Shown: piece after piece, positions 48,965-58,146 of the stretch
Layout of the letters: each line of letters begins with the position of its first letter
How positions within the stretch are numbered: the first letter of the stretch is position 1
Translations under genes and position numbers: made by a program
Notes under the pieces: generated by a model
The model's database searches: none
The model's input: only the letters and a program-made list of their open reading frames with translations
Told to the model about the DNA's origin: nothing
Source: JAGGAG01 sp031402225
Lineage (GTDB): Bacteria; Gemmatimonadota; Gemmatimonadetes; Gemmatimonadales; GWC2-71-9
Length of the DNA: 64,000 nt
Reading direction: 5' to 3'
NCBI GenBank assembly: GCA_031402225.1
Contig: JANNSD010000152.1
Span: 1 to 64,000 of the forward strand

Positions 48965-48977
48965 AGTACTTTGTACT
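48965..48977. promoter_or_regulatory. Palindromic operator candidate AGTACTTTGTACT
   Basis: Perfect AGTAC-N3-GTACT dyad, 46 bases upstream of the membrane-protein/regulator operon, set in AT-richer DNA. A TTGACA on the minus strand adjoins it (48958-48963) and may be a -35 box. It is a plausible binding site for the winged-helix regulator. Confidence 0.5.
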
Positions 48978-49160
48978 GTAAAGCTCCACTCGATCCGGCG
49001 CAAGTGCTGCAACCCCAACCGGAGAACCCACCGTGAGAAAGGTGGTCCTGGTCGACAAGTTCGCCGCCGTACGTGCATCCCTAGGAGAAGGCCACCTGGC
49101 ACAACATCTTTCGGGCGCGGCAGCCTGCCTCGCCACTTTTCTCAGCCAGGAGCAACACCC

Positions 49161-49583
49161 ATGGGCATGGTTCAGGAATTCAAGGAGTTCGCCCTCAAGG
49201 GCAGCGTGATGGACCTTGCCGTTGGCGTCATCATCGGCGGCGCGTTCGGCAAGATCGTCGATTCCGCGGTGAACGACCTGATCATGCCGCTGGTCGGCCG
49301 CCTGACCGGCGGGCTCGATTTCTCCAGCCTGTTCATTCCGCTTGCCGCGGTTCCACCTGACCTGCCCCACACGCTCGACGCAGTGCGGAAGGCTGGCGTC
49401 CCGGTGTTCGCCTACGGGAACTTCATCACGGTGGCCATCAATTTCGCCATCCTCGCGTTCATCATCTTCCAGATGGTCACGGCGATGAACCGGCTCAAGA
49501 AGTCGGCACCGCCCGCCCCCCCGGCGCCAGCCGAAGACGTGATCCTGCTTCGGGAAATCCGCGACGCGCTGAAGGTCAGGTAA
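49161..49583 (+). CDS. mscL: Large-conductance mechanosensitive channel
   Basis: 140 aa. It opens under membrane tension to release solutes. TM1 is in EFKEFALKGSVMDLAVGVII with the conserved GGAFGKIVDS, and TM2 is FAYGNFITVAINFAILAFII. The cytoplasmic C-terminal helix follows. ATG 49161 has AGGAG at 49149-49153. A longer open frame from 48675 is a shadow of the opposite gene and is rejected. Confidence 0.97.
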   Translation: MGMVQEFKEFALKGSVMDLAVGVIIGGAFGKIVDSAVNDLIMPLVGRLTGGLDFSSLFIPLAAVPPDLPHTLDAVRKAGVPVFAYGNFITVAINFAILAFIIFQMVTAMNRLKKSAPPAPPAPAEDVILLREIRDALKVR

Positions 49584-49587
49584 GTCG

Positions 49588-49944
49588 ATGACGCTCATCC
49601 TCATCGCGATCGGCCTGGCGGCAGGAGTGCTGGCCGGCCTCTTTGGCATCGGTGGCGGCATCCTCATCGTTCCGGCACTGGCACAGTTTGCGAAGATGCC
49701 CTTCAAGCAGGCCGTCGGCACCTCGCTCGGCGCACTACTGCTGCCGGTGGGACTGCTCGGCGCGATTACCTACTATCGCAGCGGCAACCTCGACCCTCGC
49801 GCCTCCCTGCTGGTGGCGCTCGGGATCGTATTCGGTGCCTTGGGGGGTGCCAGGCTGGCGGCACTCATTTCCTCCTCCACGCTTCAGCGGGCATTCGCCG
49901 TATTTCTCGTCCTGGTTGCGGTGAAGCTCTGGTTCAAGTCCTAG
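49588..49944 (+). CDS. TauE/SafE-like (TSUP) half-size membrane transporter
   Basis: 118 aa. Four helices with the family motif GLFGIGGGILIVPAL near the N terminus and QAVGTSLGALLL. Full TSUP proteins have two such halves, so this one probably works as a dimer. Relatives export sulfite, sulfoacetate or related anions. It follows mscL by 4 bases with the same direction. Substrate unknown. Confidence 0.85.
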   Translation: MTLILIAIGLAAGVLAGLFGIGGGILIVPALAQFAKMPFKQAVGTSLGALLLPVGLLGAITYYRSGNLDPRASLLVALGIVFGALGGARLAALISSSTLQRAFAVFLVLVAVKLWFKS

Positions 49945-49987
49945 TACGGTGGTGCGGTACCGGCGCACGTGCGGCGCCTCAACGACA

Positions 49988-50011
49988 GGGGAGTTGACGC
50001 GTCAGCTCCCC
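49988..50011. repeat. 24-bp near-perfect palindrome after the TSUP gene
   Basis: GGGGAGTTGACG facing CGTCAGCTCCCC, with one T/G mismatch, followed by a run of C. It is probably a terminator hairpin or protein-binding site. The surrounding gap 49945-50210 holds nothing else I can identify; an 88-codon open frame there has no coding features. Confidence 0.5.
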
Positions 50012-50210
50012 CCCCCCGGCCTCTCGCCGCTGCCGGTCACAAAGCGTTCCTGACCATCGCGTTAGCACGCTGCGGCAGGGCGCCGGCTGTCGAAGACCTT
50101 GGCGCTGTCGCGAATCGCGACGCGACGGCATGGGCCCTGCTTCTGAAGGGCGTGCGCGGACCGGACTGCAGAGGTCTGCGCTTCCATTCCTCTGAAGCTG
50201 GAGAATGCCT

Positions 50211-50927
50211 GTGCGTACGCTTCGCCTTGCCCTGATCGCTGTCGCCCTCGCGAGCTGTGTCGGTACCGCGTGGGCCGATGATCCGGAGACCACAAGCCTC
50301 CGAATGACCGGTGTCAACGGCCGCGCCTCCGGCGGCGTCTATGTCGGTCCCTATCAAGCGGTGCTTGGCAGCGTGCCCGGCGCACCGGCCATCGACATCT
50401 TCTGTGTCGACTACCTGAATCACTCATACATCGGCCAGACGGCGACGGTCGCGATGACGAGCCTCGTCGACGGTGCAGACCTGAGCCATACGCGCATCGG
50501 CGGTAGTGGCTCACTCACGCTCCGTGGCACCGACTACTCGGCGCTCGACCGGTATCGCATGGCGGCGCTCCTCACCGACCAGTTCGCCCTCACCGCCGCG
50601 ACCACGCCGCCCAACATGGTTTCCCAGGAGTGGGGCAACATTCACCGCGCCATCTGGAACATCACGGCCGGCCCGGGCAGCGGCGTGCCGGCAGCCGGTG
50701 CCGATGCCTGGCTCACGTGGGTGACCGACTGGTACAACAACAACGGGGCGACCCATGACTGGAACGGCTACATCGTGCTGTCCGACGTCACGATGCAGCC
50801 AGGGGGCCCCATGGTCGGCGGCATGCAGGAGTTCATTACCACGACCCCGGAACCCGCCGCCATGATGCTCATGGGCACCGGACTCCTGGTCCTGTTAGCT
50901 TTCGTGCGAACCCGAGGCAACGCATAA
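50211..50927 (+). CDS. PEP-CTERM sorted exported protein
   Basis: 238 aa. A signal peptide (ending GTAWA) and a C-terminal PEP-CTERM tail: TTPEPAAMMLMGTGLLVLLA, then a short FVRTRGNA end, as recognised by exosortase. The middle has beta-rich sequence with one CVDYLNHSY segment. GTG 50211 is chosen since GGAG is 8 bases upstream; ATG 50205 is too close to it. PEP-CTERM proteins are usually linked to exopolysaccharide or biofilm. No exosortase gene is in the window. Confidence 0.8.
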   Translation: MRTLRLALIAVALASCVGTAWADDPETTSLRMTGVNGRASGGVYVGPYQAVLGSVPGAPAIDIFCVDYLNHSYIGQTATVAMTSLVDGADLSHTRIGGSGSLTLRGTDYSALDRYRMAALLTDQFALTAATTPPNMVSQEWGNIHRAIWNITAGPGSGVPAAGADAWLTWVTDWYNNNGATHDWNGYIVLSDVTMQPGGPMVGGMQEFITTTPEPAAMMLMGTGLLVLLAFVRTRGNA

Positions 50928-50940
50928 CGAGGAGCGCCCT

Positions 50941-51462
50941 TTGACGTCCGCCCTGGGGCCCTACGGGGCCCCATTTCGCAAGATCAGTGGCGCGCTGTAT
51001 CTCATCAGCGCGCTTCTCATTCTGCTCCCATTGATCGATTTCCTGACCAGTGTCGTGCCGTACCTGCCGTCGTCGACCAAGTGGCGTTTCGCGTCGAGCT
51101 CCCTCTTCGCCGGTTTCCTGCTGACGCCGCTCCTGGGCATTGCGCTTGCCATGGTGGTGGCGGGCCTGATGAACCACCGGTTCGTGCTGCGCTGGATCGG
51201 GATCCTGAGCCTCATTGCGGCGCTGGCGCTTCTCGCCGCCAGCGCGTTGCTCGCCCTCGACATCATCGAGCTGCGCGCGACCGCCGATGCCGAGGTGCAG
51301 ATGGCCATCGTGCTCTCGGGCGCCCGCGCGGTGTTCAAGAACCTGGTCATAGCGGGTTCACTGGTGTACATCGGGCTGGCTTGCCGCGCCGCCACCGGCG
51401 GCATGGAGCCGCCTCGGAGTGCGGAGCCGATGGCGCCGATCGTGGGTTCCCCCCGGCGATAG
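50941..51462 (+). CDS. Hypothetical membrane protein
   Basis: 173 aa. About four hydrophobic segments (residues 17-40, 55-77, 83-107, 125-147). TTG 50941 is supported by GAGGAG 7 bases upstream. It lies between the PEP-CTERM gene and the GT39 gene in the same direction (13- and 17-base gaps), so they may be co-transcribed. No family recognised. Confidence 0.65.
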   Translation: MTSALGPYGAPFRKISGALYLISALLILLPLIDFLTSVVPYLPSSTKWRFASSSLFAGFLLTPLLGIALAMVVAGLMNHRFVLRWIGILSLIAALALLAASALLALDIIELRATADAEVQMAIVLSGARAVFKNLVIAGSLVYIGLACRAATGGMEPPRSAEPMAPIVGSPRR

Positions 51463-51479
51463 GCGGAGCTCCCCTGGGT

Positions 51480-53042
51480 GTGAACGCCCCACGCATGGAT
51501 CCCCGCCCCAGGGTTGCCTGGCCCCTCCTCCTGCCGATCGTCCTGGTGGCGCTCGGGATCCACGCATTGCCCCAGCCAGGCTTTGGTTTCCAGCGCGACG
51601 AGTTGCTCTACTTCGCGATGGGCGATCACCTCGACCTCTTCCGAATGCAGTTCCCGCCGCTCATAGCCGCGGCCGCCCGGCTCATGAAAGCACTCTTCGG
51701 TGATCAGGTTGCTGGCGCGCGCCTGCTGCCGGCCCTGCTCCACGCCACGCTCATCATCCTGGCCGCGGCGATGGCACGCGCCATGGGCGGCGCTGGGCCC
51801 GCCCAGTTGCTCGCGGGACTCGCGCTGCTGGTGGCCCCGGTGTTCGTGCGCGCCGGGACGTTGTTCCAGCCGGTGGTGTTCGAGTTGACCTGGTCCTCGC
51901 TTGCCCTCCTCGCGCTGCTCGAGCTGCTCGCTCGGCAGGCGGACGCCGTTCGAGCACGCGCCGGCTGGTGGTGCGTCCTGGGAATGGCGCTCGGCCTGGG
52001 TGCCATGACCAAGTTCAGCATCGCGTTCCTGGTACTCGGCATCAGTGTGGCCATGCTCCTGTCACCGCTGCGTCGTGACCTGCTCACGCGCTGGCCATGG
52101 ATCGCCGCCCTCATCGTTGCCGTGCTGGCCCTGCCGAGCGTGAGTGGCCAGGTCACGTGGCACTGGCCATTCCTGGCCCAGATGGCGGCGCTGCGCGAAA
52201 CACAACTCCAGCGCGTGACGCCGGGCGCTTTCCTCTCGGCACAGCTGCTGATGCTTGGGCCCGCCGCCGCCGTCATGCTTGTCGGTGCCTGGTCCCTGGT
52301 GTTCGGTACGCGCGCCCGCCCCTTCCGGCCGGCAGCTTTCGCCGGGGTCGCCGTCCTGGTTGTCCTGCTCATCCTGCACGGCAAGGACTACTACTTCGCC
52401 CCGGTGCACCCCCTGCTCCTGGCCGCCGGTTCGGTGGCGCTTGCGCGCATGAGTGAACGGACCGGCAGGGCCTGGCTCGTGCCCGCGGTGGCCGCAATGC
52501 TGCTGGTCGGCGGAGCGCTGCTGCTGCCTATGGGTGCCCCCATCCTTCCGCGCGAGGCGCTCGCGCGGTATGCAGCGCAGCTCGGCGTCTCAAGAGCCGT
52601 CGCCACGAACTACGGCACGGTCCTGTCGCTCCCGCAGGACTTCGCCGACATGATCGGGTGGGAAGAACTCACGATGGCAGTCGCCGCGGTGTACCGCTCG
52701 CTCCCCGACGCGGAGCGGGCGCACGCGGTGATCGTCGGCGGTAATTATGGACGCGCCGGTGCCCTGGCGATCTACGCGAAACGGTATGGGCTGCCCTATC
52801 CGGTCAGCCGCAGCGGGGATTTCTACAACTGGGGCCTGCCCGCGCAGCCCATCAGCACGCTGATCATCGTTGGCGGGACGATGGCCGACCTGCAACCGCT
52901 GTGCGGGAACGTCACGGAGGTGGCCCGAACCTCCAATCCCTGGGGTGTCGAGGAGGAGCAGGAGGTACCCATCCACGTGTGCCGAGACCTGAAGCAGGCG
53001 CCCGACGTGATCTGGCGCCGGCTTGGTCCCGACTGGGGCTAG
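51480..53042 (+). CDS. GT39/ArnT-like membrane glycosyltransferase
   Basis: 520 aa. Around ten transmembrane helices, with the GT39 DE motif in FGFQRDELLYFAMGDHLDLF (residues about 37-40) in the first periplasmic loop and a soluble C-terminal part. Such enzymes move sugars from polyprenyl phosphate to proteins, lipids or lipid A. GTG 51480 follows GGAG by 11 bases; ATG 51495 is an alternative. Proximity to the PEP-CTERM gene suggests a surface glycan role. Confidence 0.82.
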   Translation: MNAPRMDPRPRVAWPLLLPIVLVALGIHALPQPGFGFQRDELLYFAMGDHLDLFRMQFPPLIAAAARLMKALFGDQVAGARLLPALLHATLIILAAAMARAMGGAGPAQLLAGLALLVAPVFVRAGTLFQPVVFELTWSSLALLALLELLARQADAVRARAGWWCVLGMALGLGAMTKFSIAFLVLGISVAMLLSPLRRDLLTRWPWIAALIVAVLALPSVSGQVTWHWPFLAQMAALRETQLQRVTPGAFLSAQLLMLGPAAAVMLVGAWSLVFGTRARPFRPAAFAGVAVLVVLLILHGKDYYFAPVHPLLLAAGSVALARMSERTGRAWLVPAVAAMLLVGGALLLPMGAPILPREALARYAAQLGVSRAVATNYGTVLSLPQDFADMIGWEELTMAVAAVYRSLPDAERAHAVIVGGNYGRAGALAIYAKRYGLPYPVSRSGDFYNWGLPAQPISTLIIVGGTMADLQPLCGNVTEVARTSNPWGVEEEQEVPIHVCRDLKQAPDVIWRRLGPDWG

Positions 53043-53109
53043 CGACCCGAAAGGCGGCGGCGGGGTACTTTCACCAAGCCATGACCGTACTCCCTGGAGC
53101 CATCAGCGC

Positions 53110-54450
53110 ATGAACGACCTCCTCGCGGCCCGCTCCCAGATGGGCATGTCGCTGGCATTCCACATCATCTTCGCGGTGGTGGGTATCGGCATGCCCCTGC
53201 TCATGGTGGTGGCCGAGCGCCGCTGGCTGGTGACCGGTGACCCGGTGTACCTCGAGCTGGCCAAGCGCTGGTCCAAGGGCACGGCGATCATGTTCGCCGT
53301 CGGCGCCGTGTCCGGCACGGTGCTCTCCTTCGAGCTGGGGCTGCTGTGGCCTCATTTCATGGAGTTCGCCGGCCCCATCTTCGGGATGCCGTTCTCGCTC
53401 GAGGGCCTCGCCTTCTTCGTGGAGGCGATCTTCCTCGGGATCTATCTCTATGGCTGGGACCGCCTGTCGAGCCGCGCGCACCTCTGGGCGGGCATCGTCG
53501 TCGCCCTGAGCGGCGCCCTGTCAGGCATCTTCGTGGTCATCGCCAACGCCTGGATGAACACCCCCACCGGCTTCACCATGGCGGGCGGCGTCCCGACGGA
53601 CATCGATCCCATCGCCGCGATCCTGAACCCGGCGGCGCTGACCCAGACCATTCACATGACGCTGGCTGCCTACGCGGCGACCGGCTTCGGCGTGGCCGGT
53701 GTTCACGCGTTCCTGCTGCTGCGCAAGCCGATGAACACCTTTCATCGACGCGCCCTCATGGTGGCCCTGCTGGTGGGCGGGCCAGCCGCCCTGCTGCAGC
53801 CGATCTCGGGTGATCGCAGCGCCAAGATGCTGGCCCGGCACCAGCCGGCCAAGTTCGCGGCGATGGAGGGACACTTCCGCACCGAGTCCGCCGCGCCGCT
53901 CATCATCGGTGGCATCCCCGACGAAGCGACCGGCCAAACGAGATATGCCATCCGGGTACCCTATCTGCTCTCGGTACTGGCGTATGGTGATCCCCTGGCC
54001 GAAGTCACGGGACTCGATCGCGTGCCTCGCGACGAATGGCCCAACGTCATGCTGGTGCACCTGTCATTCGAACTGATGATCGCGCTGGGCACCTTCCTGA
54101 TGGCGATCACGGCGTGGGCCGCATGGCTCGCCTGGCGGGGCCGGGAGCTCGCCGAGAACCGGGCGTTCCTCCGGGCCGTGGCGCTCGCCACCCCGATGGG
54201 GTTCCTCGCGGTCGAGGCGGGATGGATGGTGACCGAACTCGGGCGGCAGCCGTGGATCATCCATGGCGTGATGCGCACCGCCGACGCCGTGACGCCGATG
54301 CCCGGCCTGATCGTACCCTTCACCTTCTTCACGCTGCTGTACTGCCTGCTGTCGGTCGCTGTGGTGTGGCTCATGTACCGGCAGATCGCGAAGAGCCCGA
54401 GCGCCGAAGACTGGCAGCGGATCTACACCCCGGTACTGCGTGATGCCTGA
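53110..54450 (+). CDS. cydA: Cytochrome bd-type ubiquinol oxidase subunit I
   Basis: 446 aa. Subunit I of a quinol oxidase that reduces O2 without pumping protons. N-terminal ARSQMGMSLAFHIIFAVVGI holds the heme-ligand His18; a second ligand is in TQTIHMTLAAYAATGFGVAG. The Q-loop is short, as in CIO-type (cyanide-insensitive) oxidases. ATG 53110 gives the standard N terminus. cydB overlaps its end. Confidence 0.94.
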   Translation: MNDLLAARSQMGMSLAFHIIFAVVGIGMPLLMVVAERRWLVTGDPVYLELAKRWSKGTAIMFAVGAVSGTVLSFELGLLWPHFMEFAGPIFGMPFSLEGLAFFVEAIFLGIYLYGWDRLSSRAHLWAGIVVALSGALSGIFVVIANAWMNTPTGFTMAGGVPTDIDPIAAILNPAALTQTIHMTLAAYAATGFGVAGVHAFLLLRKPMNTFHRRALMVALLVGGPAALLQPISGDRSAKMLARHQPAKFAAMEGHFRTESAAPLIIGGIPDEATGQTRYAIRVPYLLSVLAYGDPLAEVTGLDRVPRDEWPNVMLVHLSFELMIALGTFLMAITAWAAWLAWRGRELAENRAFLRAVALATPMGFLAVEAGWMVTELGRQPWIIHGVMRTADAVTPMPGLIVPFTFFTLLYCLLSVAVVWLMYRQIAKSPSAEDWQRIYTPVLRDA

Positions 54451-55459
54451 CATCACGCCCGCACTGCTCGTCGCCGGGGGCCTGTTCACCGCGCTGGCGG
54501 CCTATCTCGTGATGGCGGGCGCCGATTTCGGCGGCGGCGTGTGGGACCTTTTCGCCACCGGCCCGCGCCGGAAGCGCCAGCGCGCCCTCATCGCTGACGC
54601 GATCGGTCCGATCTGGGAAGCCAACCATGTGTGGCTGATCCTGGCGGTCGTGCTGCTCTTCGTCTGCTTTCCGTCGGCCTTCGCGCGGCTCTCGGTCACG
54701 CTGCACATCCCGCTCACGCTCATGCTCGTGGGTATCGTGCTGCGCGGCTCGGCATTCACGTTCCGCAGCTACGACAGCCAGCGTGATGACGTGCAGCGGC
54801 GCTGGGGCCTGCTGTTCTCCTGGGCCAGCCTGATCACCCCGCTGCTGCTTGGCGTGGTGGCGGGCACCGTCGCCGCCGGCGCCATCCCGGTGCGACCCTC
54901 GGGCACGTTCGTTGATGCCTTCGTCCGGCCCTGGCTGCAGCCGTTCCCGCTCGCGATCGGCGCGCTGACACTGGCCCTCTGTGCCTACCTCGCGGCGGTG
55001 TACCTCACCGTGGAAACTGACGACCCCGCCCTGCAGGACGACTTCCGGCTCCGCGCCTTTGGCGCCGGCGTCGGGGTCTTCGTCGCGGCGATGGTCGCCC
55101 TGTTGCTGGCCTGGCGGCACGTACCGCTGGTGTGGCACGGCCTCACCGCCAGTGGATGGGCGCTGGGCTACCAGGTGGTCGTGGGCGCGCTGGCGCTGCT
55201 CACCTTCACCGCCCTGTGGCAGCGACGGTTCCGGCTGGCGCGGGTCGCGGCACCGATCCAGGCGGTGCTCATCCTGTCGGGATGGGCGCTGTGCCAGTTC
55301 CCCTACCTGCTCCCACCCGACCTCACGATTGCCGCCGCCGCGGCGCCCAACGTCACGCTGCAGCTGGTCCTTGGCGCGCTGGCACTCGGGTTCGTGGTAC
55401 TCGTTCCGTCGCTCATCTACCTCTTTCGCGTGTTCAAGGGCCGACCCCAGCGCGTCTGA
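54443..55459 (+). CDS. cydB: Cytochrome bd-type ubiquinol oxidase subunit II
   Basis: 338 aa. CydB partner, around eight helices, with the N-terminal MAGADFGGGVWDLFA and IGPIWEANHVWLILAVVLLF family motifs. ATG 54443 lies 8 bases inside cydA, giving coupled synthesis. No cydX or cydDC genes are next to it. The protein gives an alternative respiratory oxidase for low oxygen or stress. Confidence 0.95.
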   Translation: MPDITPALLVAGGLFTALAAYLVMAGADFGGGVWDLFATGPRRKRQRALIADAIGPIWEANHVWLILAVVLLFVCFPSAFARLSVTLHIPLTLMLVGIVLRGSAFTFRSYDSQRDDVQRRWGLLFSWASLITPLLLGVVAGTVAAGAIPVRPSGTFVDAFVRPWLQPFPLAIGALTLALCAYLAAVYLTVETDDPALQDDFRLRAFGAGVGVFVAAMVALLLAWRHVPLVWHGLTASGWALGYQVVVGALALLTFTALWQRRFRLARVAAPIQAVLILSGWALCQFPYLLPPDLTIAAAAAPNVTLQLVLGALALGFVVLVPSLIYLFRVFKGRPQRV

Positions 55460-55491
55460 CGCCGAGCAGGCCATGAATCCGTAGGGGGGAT

Positions 55492-58143
55492 ATGCTTCAG
55501 GATCCCCCGCAACGACACACCATGGATGACCCGCTCGAACGCCTGCGCTCCGCCCTCGCCGGCCGTTATGCGGTCGAGTGGGAAGTGGGCCGGGGCGGCA
55601 TGTCGCGGGTGTATGCGGCCAGGGACCTCCGCCATGGACGCCGGGTCGCGATCAAGGTGCTGCGCCCCGACCTCGCCTCCATCCTCGGTGCCGACCGGTT
55701 CCTGCTGGAAATAGAAATTGCCGCCCGCCTGCAGCATCACCACATCCTGCCGCTCTTCGATTCGGGGGAAGCGGACGGACTGCTCTTCTACGTCATGCCG
55801 TTCGTGACCGGCGAGACGCTGCGGGCGCGGCTGACCCGGACGGGCCGGCTCACGATCCCGGATGCCGCGCGCATTGCACGCGAGATCACCGACGCGCTCG
55901 GCTATGCCCATGGCGAGGGCGTCGTCCACCGGGACGTCAAGCCGGAGAACGTCATGCTCGGCGCGGGGCATGCCTATGTCATGGACTTCGGCATTGCCAA
56001 GGCGCTGAGCGAGGCGACCGACCACGGCGCCGGCACCGGTGCGGGCCTCACGCTCGGGACCCCGGCGTACATGGCGCCGGAACAGGCCGCCGCGGCACCC
56101 GATGTTGACCATCGCGCCGACATTTATGCCATCGGCATCGTGCTGTACGAGATGCTCGCCGGCCACCCGCCGTTCTCGGACTCGACCGCGCAGCGGATCT
56201 TCGCGCGGCAAATGACCGAGATCCCGTCTCCAGTGCGGCATGAGCGGCCGGACATGCCGGCTGCCATGGCGCAGGGCATAGCGCGCGCGCTCGAGAAGGA
56301 TCCCGACCGGCGCTGGCAGACCGCCGCCGAGTTGCTCCCGGCTATCGAGTCAGGCCTGGCAGACGGACCGGCCGCGGTGGGCCTGTCCGGCCGCCGTCGC
56401 TGGTGGCTGGCTGCTTCGGGCATGGCGGCGGGTGCGGCAATCGTGGCCGCGCTCCTGCTCCGGCCCCGCGCGCCGCATGGCCAGCTGGAAGCAGGGCAGA
56501 CCAAACAGCTCACCTTCGAGGCTGGCCTCGAGCTCGACCCCGCCCTGTCGCCCGATGGACAGATGCTGGCGTACATCGTCGGCGGCCCCGACGCAGGCGA
56601 ACTCGTCGTGAAGCAGCGTGACGGTGATCGACCGATTCGGCCCGCGCCGACGCTGCCACGGCCGCAGCGATCACCCACGTGGTCTCCCGACGGCACCCGG
56701 ATCGCGCTGCAGACCCCCACCGGCATTTTCGTGATCCCATCGCTTGGCGGTGCGCCGCGGCTCGTGCCCGGCAGCGACTCGGTCGGCCCGCTGTTCGGGC
56801 TGGACTGGTCGCCCGATGGCTCGCAGCTGGCCTATTCGAGCGGCGGCAAGCTCTACCTGGCCGATGTGGTGAAGGGCGGCCGGCGGCTGCTGCACGAGGG
56901 GCGCTGGGACATTCGCGGCGCGTCCGCGCCGGCGTGGTCGCCCGATGGCCAGTTCATCGCGTTCGTGGTGGAGAACGCCGACTTCGTGTTCGGCAGCGTG
57001 GGCAATTTCGCCAACTTCGCCCCGACGCGACTGGCCCTCGTGTCGCTCGCCGACAGCACCGAAACGACCCTGGTCGATGACGGCGCGATGAACCTGAGCC
57101 CACAGTGGATGCCGGATGGGCGGGGCCTCCTCTTCGTGTCGAACCGGGAGGGACAACGGGACATCTACCGCCTGCCGCTTACACGCGCGGGAGCGCCATT
57201 TGATTCGGCGGAGCGGGTGACGACCGGACTCGGAGCCCAGACCATCAGCCTTGATCGCGCCGGGACGCTCCTGGTGTACAGCCGGCTCGAGCTGCGCTCC
57301 AACGTCTACAGCACGCCGATCCCGCGCTCCCTCACGGTACTCGGCTCCTTGACCGCGGTCACGTCCGGCACGCAGGTGATCGAAGGATTCGATCTTTCGC
57401 CGGACGGCAAGTGGCTCGCCCTCGACTCTGATCGCGAGGGCAACCAGGACATCTACCGCCTGTCGCTGGAAACGGGAGAACTGGTACGCCTCACGTCGGA
57501 CAGCCGGGATGATTTCCTCCCAACCTGGTCGCCGGACGGACAGTGGCTCTCATTCCACAGCATCCGGCAAGGCACGCGTGACGTGTTCATCATGCCATCG
57601 GCGGGCGGTACCACGCAGCAGCTCACCAACGACCCGGGCCAGGACCGCAGCCCGCGCTGGTCACCCGATGGCCGCGAGATCGTGTTTGAGTCGACGCGCG
57701 AGGACGAACGGCGGGAGATCTACGTCATGCAGCGCGATTCCCTTGCGCGCTGGGGATACATACGCCGGCTGACGCACAATGGCGGACGCTGGCCCGACTG
57801 GTCGCCCGATGGACGCCGCGTCGCCTATCTCAACTCGCGGGGCATCTGGAGCATACCGGCCAGCGGCAGCGGACCGCCACGGCTGGTCACCGCCACGCCG
57901 GCGCAGCACGTGCGCTGGTCGGACGATGGGCGGGCGATCTACTTCGTGTCCAACGCCAACGACTCGACGGCGGGTTTCTGGAGCATCCCGGCGCGCGGAG
58001 GGCCCGAGCGCCAGCTGGTCCGGTTTGCCCCCGACGGACCGAGAGTCCGCCGGGCGTTCTTCGAGGCACGCCAGGACCGGTTCTACTTCACCGTCATGGA
58101 ACACCAGAGCGATATCTGGTCGCTCAGTCTCGGCGTACGCTGA
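55492..58143 (+). CDS. Membrane Ser/Thr protein kinase with PD40/TolB-like beta-propeller
   Basis: 883 aa. A Hanks-type kinase (residues about 27-285) has GRGGMSRV, Lys55, HRDVKPEN (146-153) and DFG (165-167), all intact. A single transmembrane helix follows (about 305-325). The extracytoplasmic C-terminal 560 residues hold repeats of SPDG such as PTWSPDGTRIAL and PRWSPDGREIVFESTREDER, forming one or more six-bladed propellers. It is likely a sensor that reads an outside ligand. The ATG has GGGGGA just before it. Last of the cyd group in the same direction (32-base gap). Confidence 0.93.
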   Translation: MLQDPPQRHTMDDPLERLRSALAGRYAVEWEVGRGGMSRVYAARDLRHGRRVAIKVLRPDLASILGADRFLLEIEIAARLQHHHILPLFDSGEADGLLFYVMPFVTGETLRARLTRTGRLTIPDAARIAREITDALGYAHGEGVVHRDVKPENVMLGAGHAYVMDFGIAKALSEATDHGAGTGAGLTLGTPAYMAPEQAAAAPDVDHRADIYAIGIVLYEMLAGHPPFSDSTAQRIFARQMTEIPSPVRHERPDMPAAMAQGIARALEKDPDRRWQTAAELLPAIESGLADGPAAVGLSGRRRWWLAASGMAAGAAIVAALLLRPRAPHGQLEAGQTKQLTFEAGLELDPALSPDGQMLAYIVGGPDAGELVVKQRDGDRPIRPAPTLPRPQRSPTWSPDGTRIALQTPTGIFVIPSLGGAPRLVPGSDSVGPLFGLDWSPDGSQLAYSSGGKLYLADVVKGGRRLLHEGRWDIRGASAPAWSPDGQFIAFVVENADFVFGSVGNFANFAPTRLALVSLADSTETTLVDDGAMNLSPQWMPDGRGLLFVSNREGQRDIYRLPLTRAGAPFDSAERVTTGLGAQTISLDRAGTLLVYSRLELRSNVYSTPIPRSLTVLGSLTAVTSGTQVIEGFDLSPDGKWLALDSDREGNQDIYRLSLETGELVRLTSDSRDDFLPTWSPDGQWLSFHSIRQGTRDVFIMPSAGGTTQQLTNDPGQDRSPRWSPDGREIVFESTREDERREIYVMQRDSLARWGYIRRLTHNGGRWPDWSPDGRRVAYLNSRGIWSIPASGSGPPRLVTATPAQHVRWSDDGRAIYFVSNANDSTAGFWSIPARGGPERQLVRFAPDGPRVRRAFFEARQDRFYFTVMEHQSDIWSLSLGVR

Positions 58144-58146
58144 GCC

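Noticed and set aside
48675..49160. A 162-residue N-terminal extension of MscL
   Set aside because: It is antisense to the membrane-protein gene and MscL has its own ribosome site and normal length from 49161.
49969..50235. An 88-codon open frame between the TSUP and PEP-CTERM genes
   Set aside because: No ribosome site or family similarity; it includes a palindrome and a C-run and overlaps the next gene.
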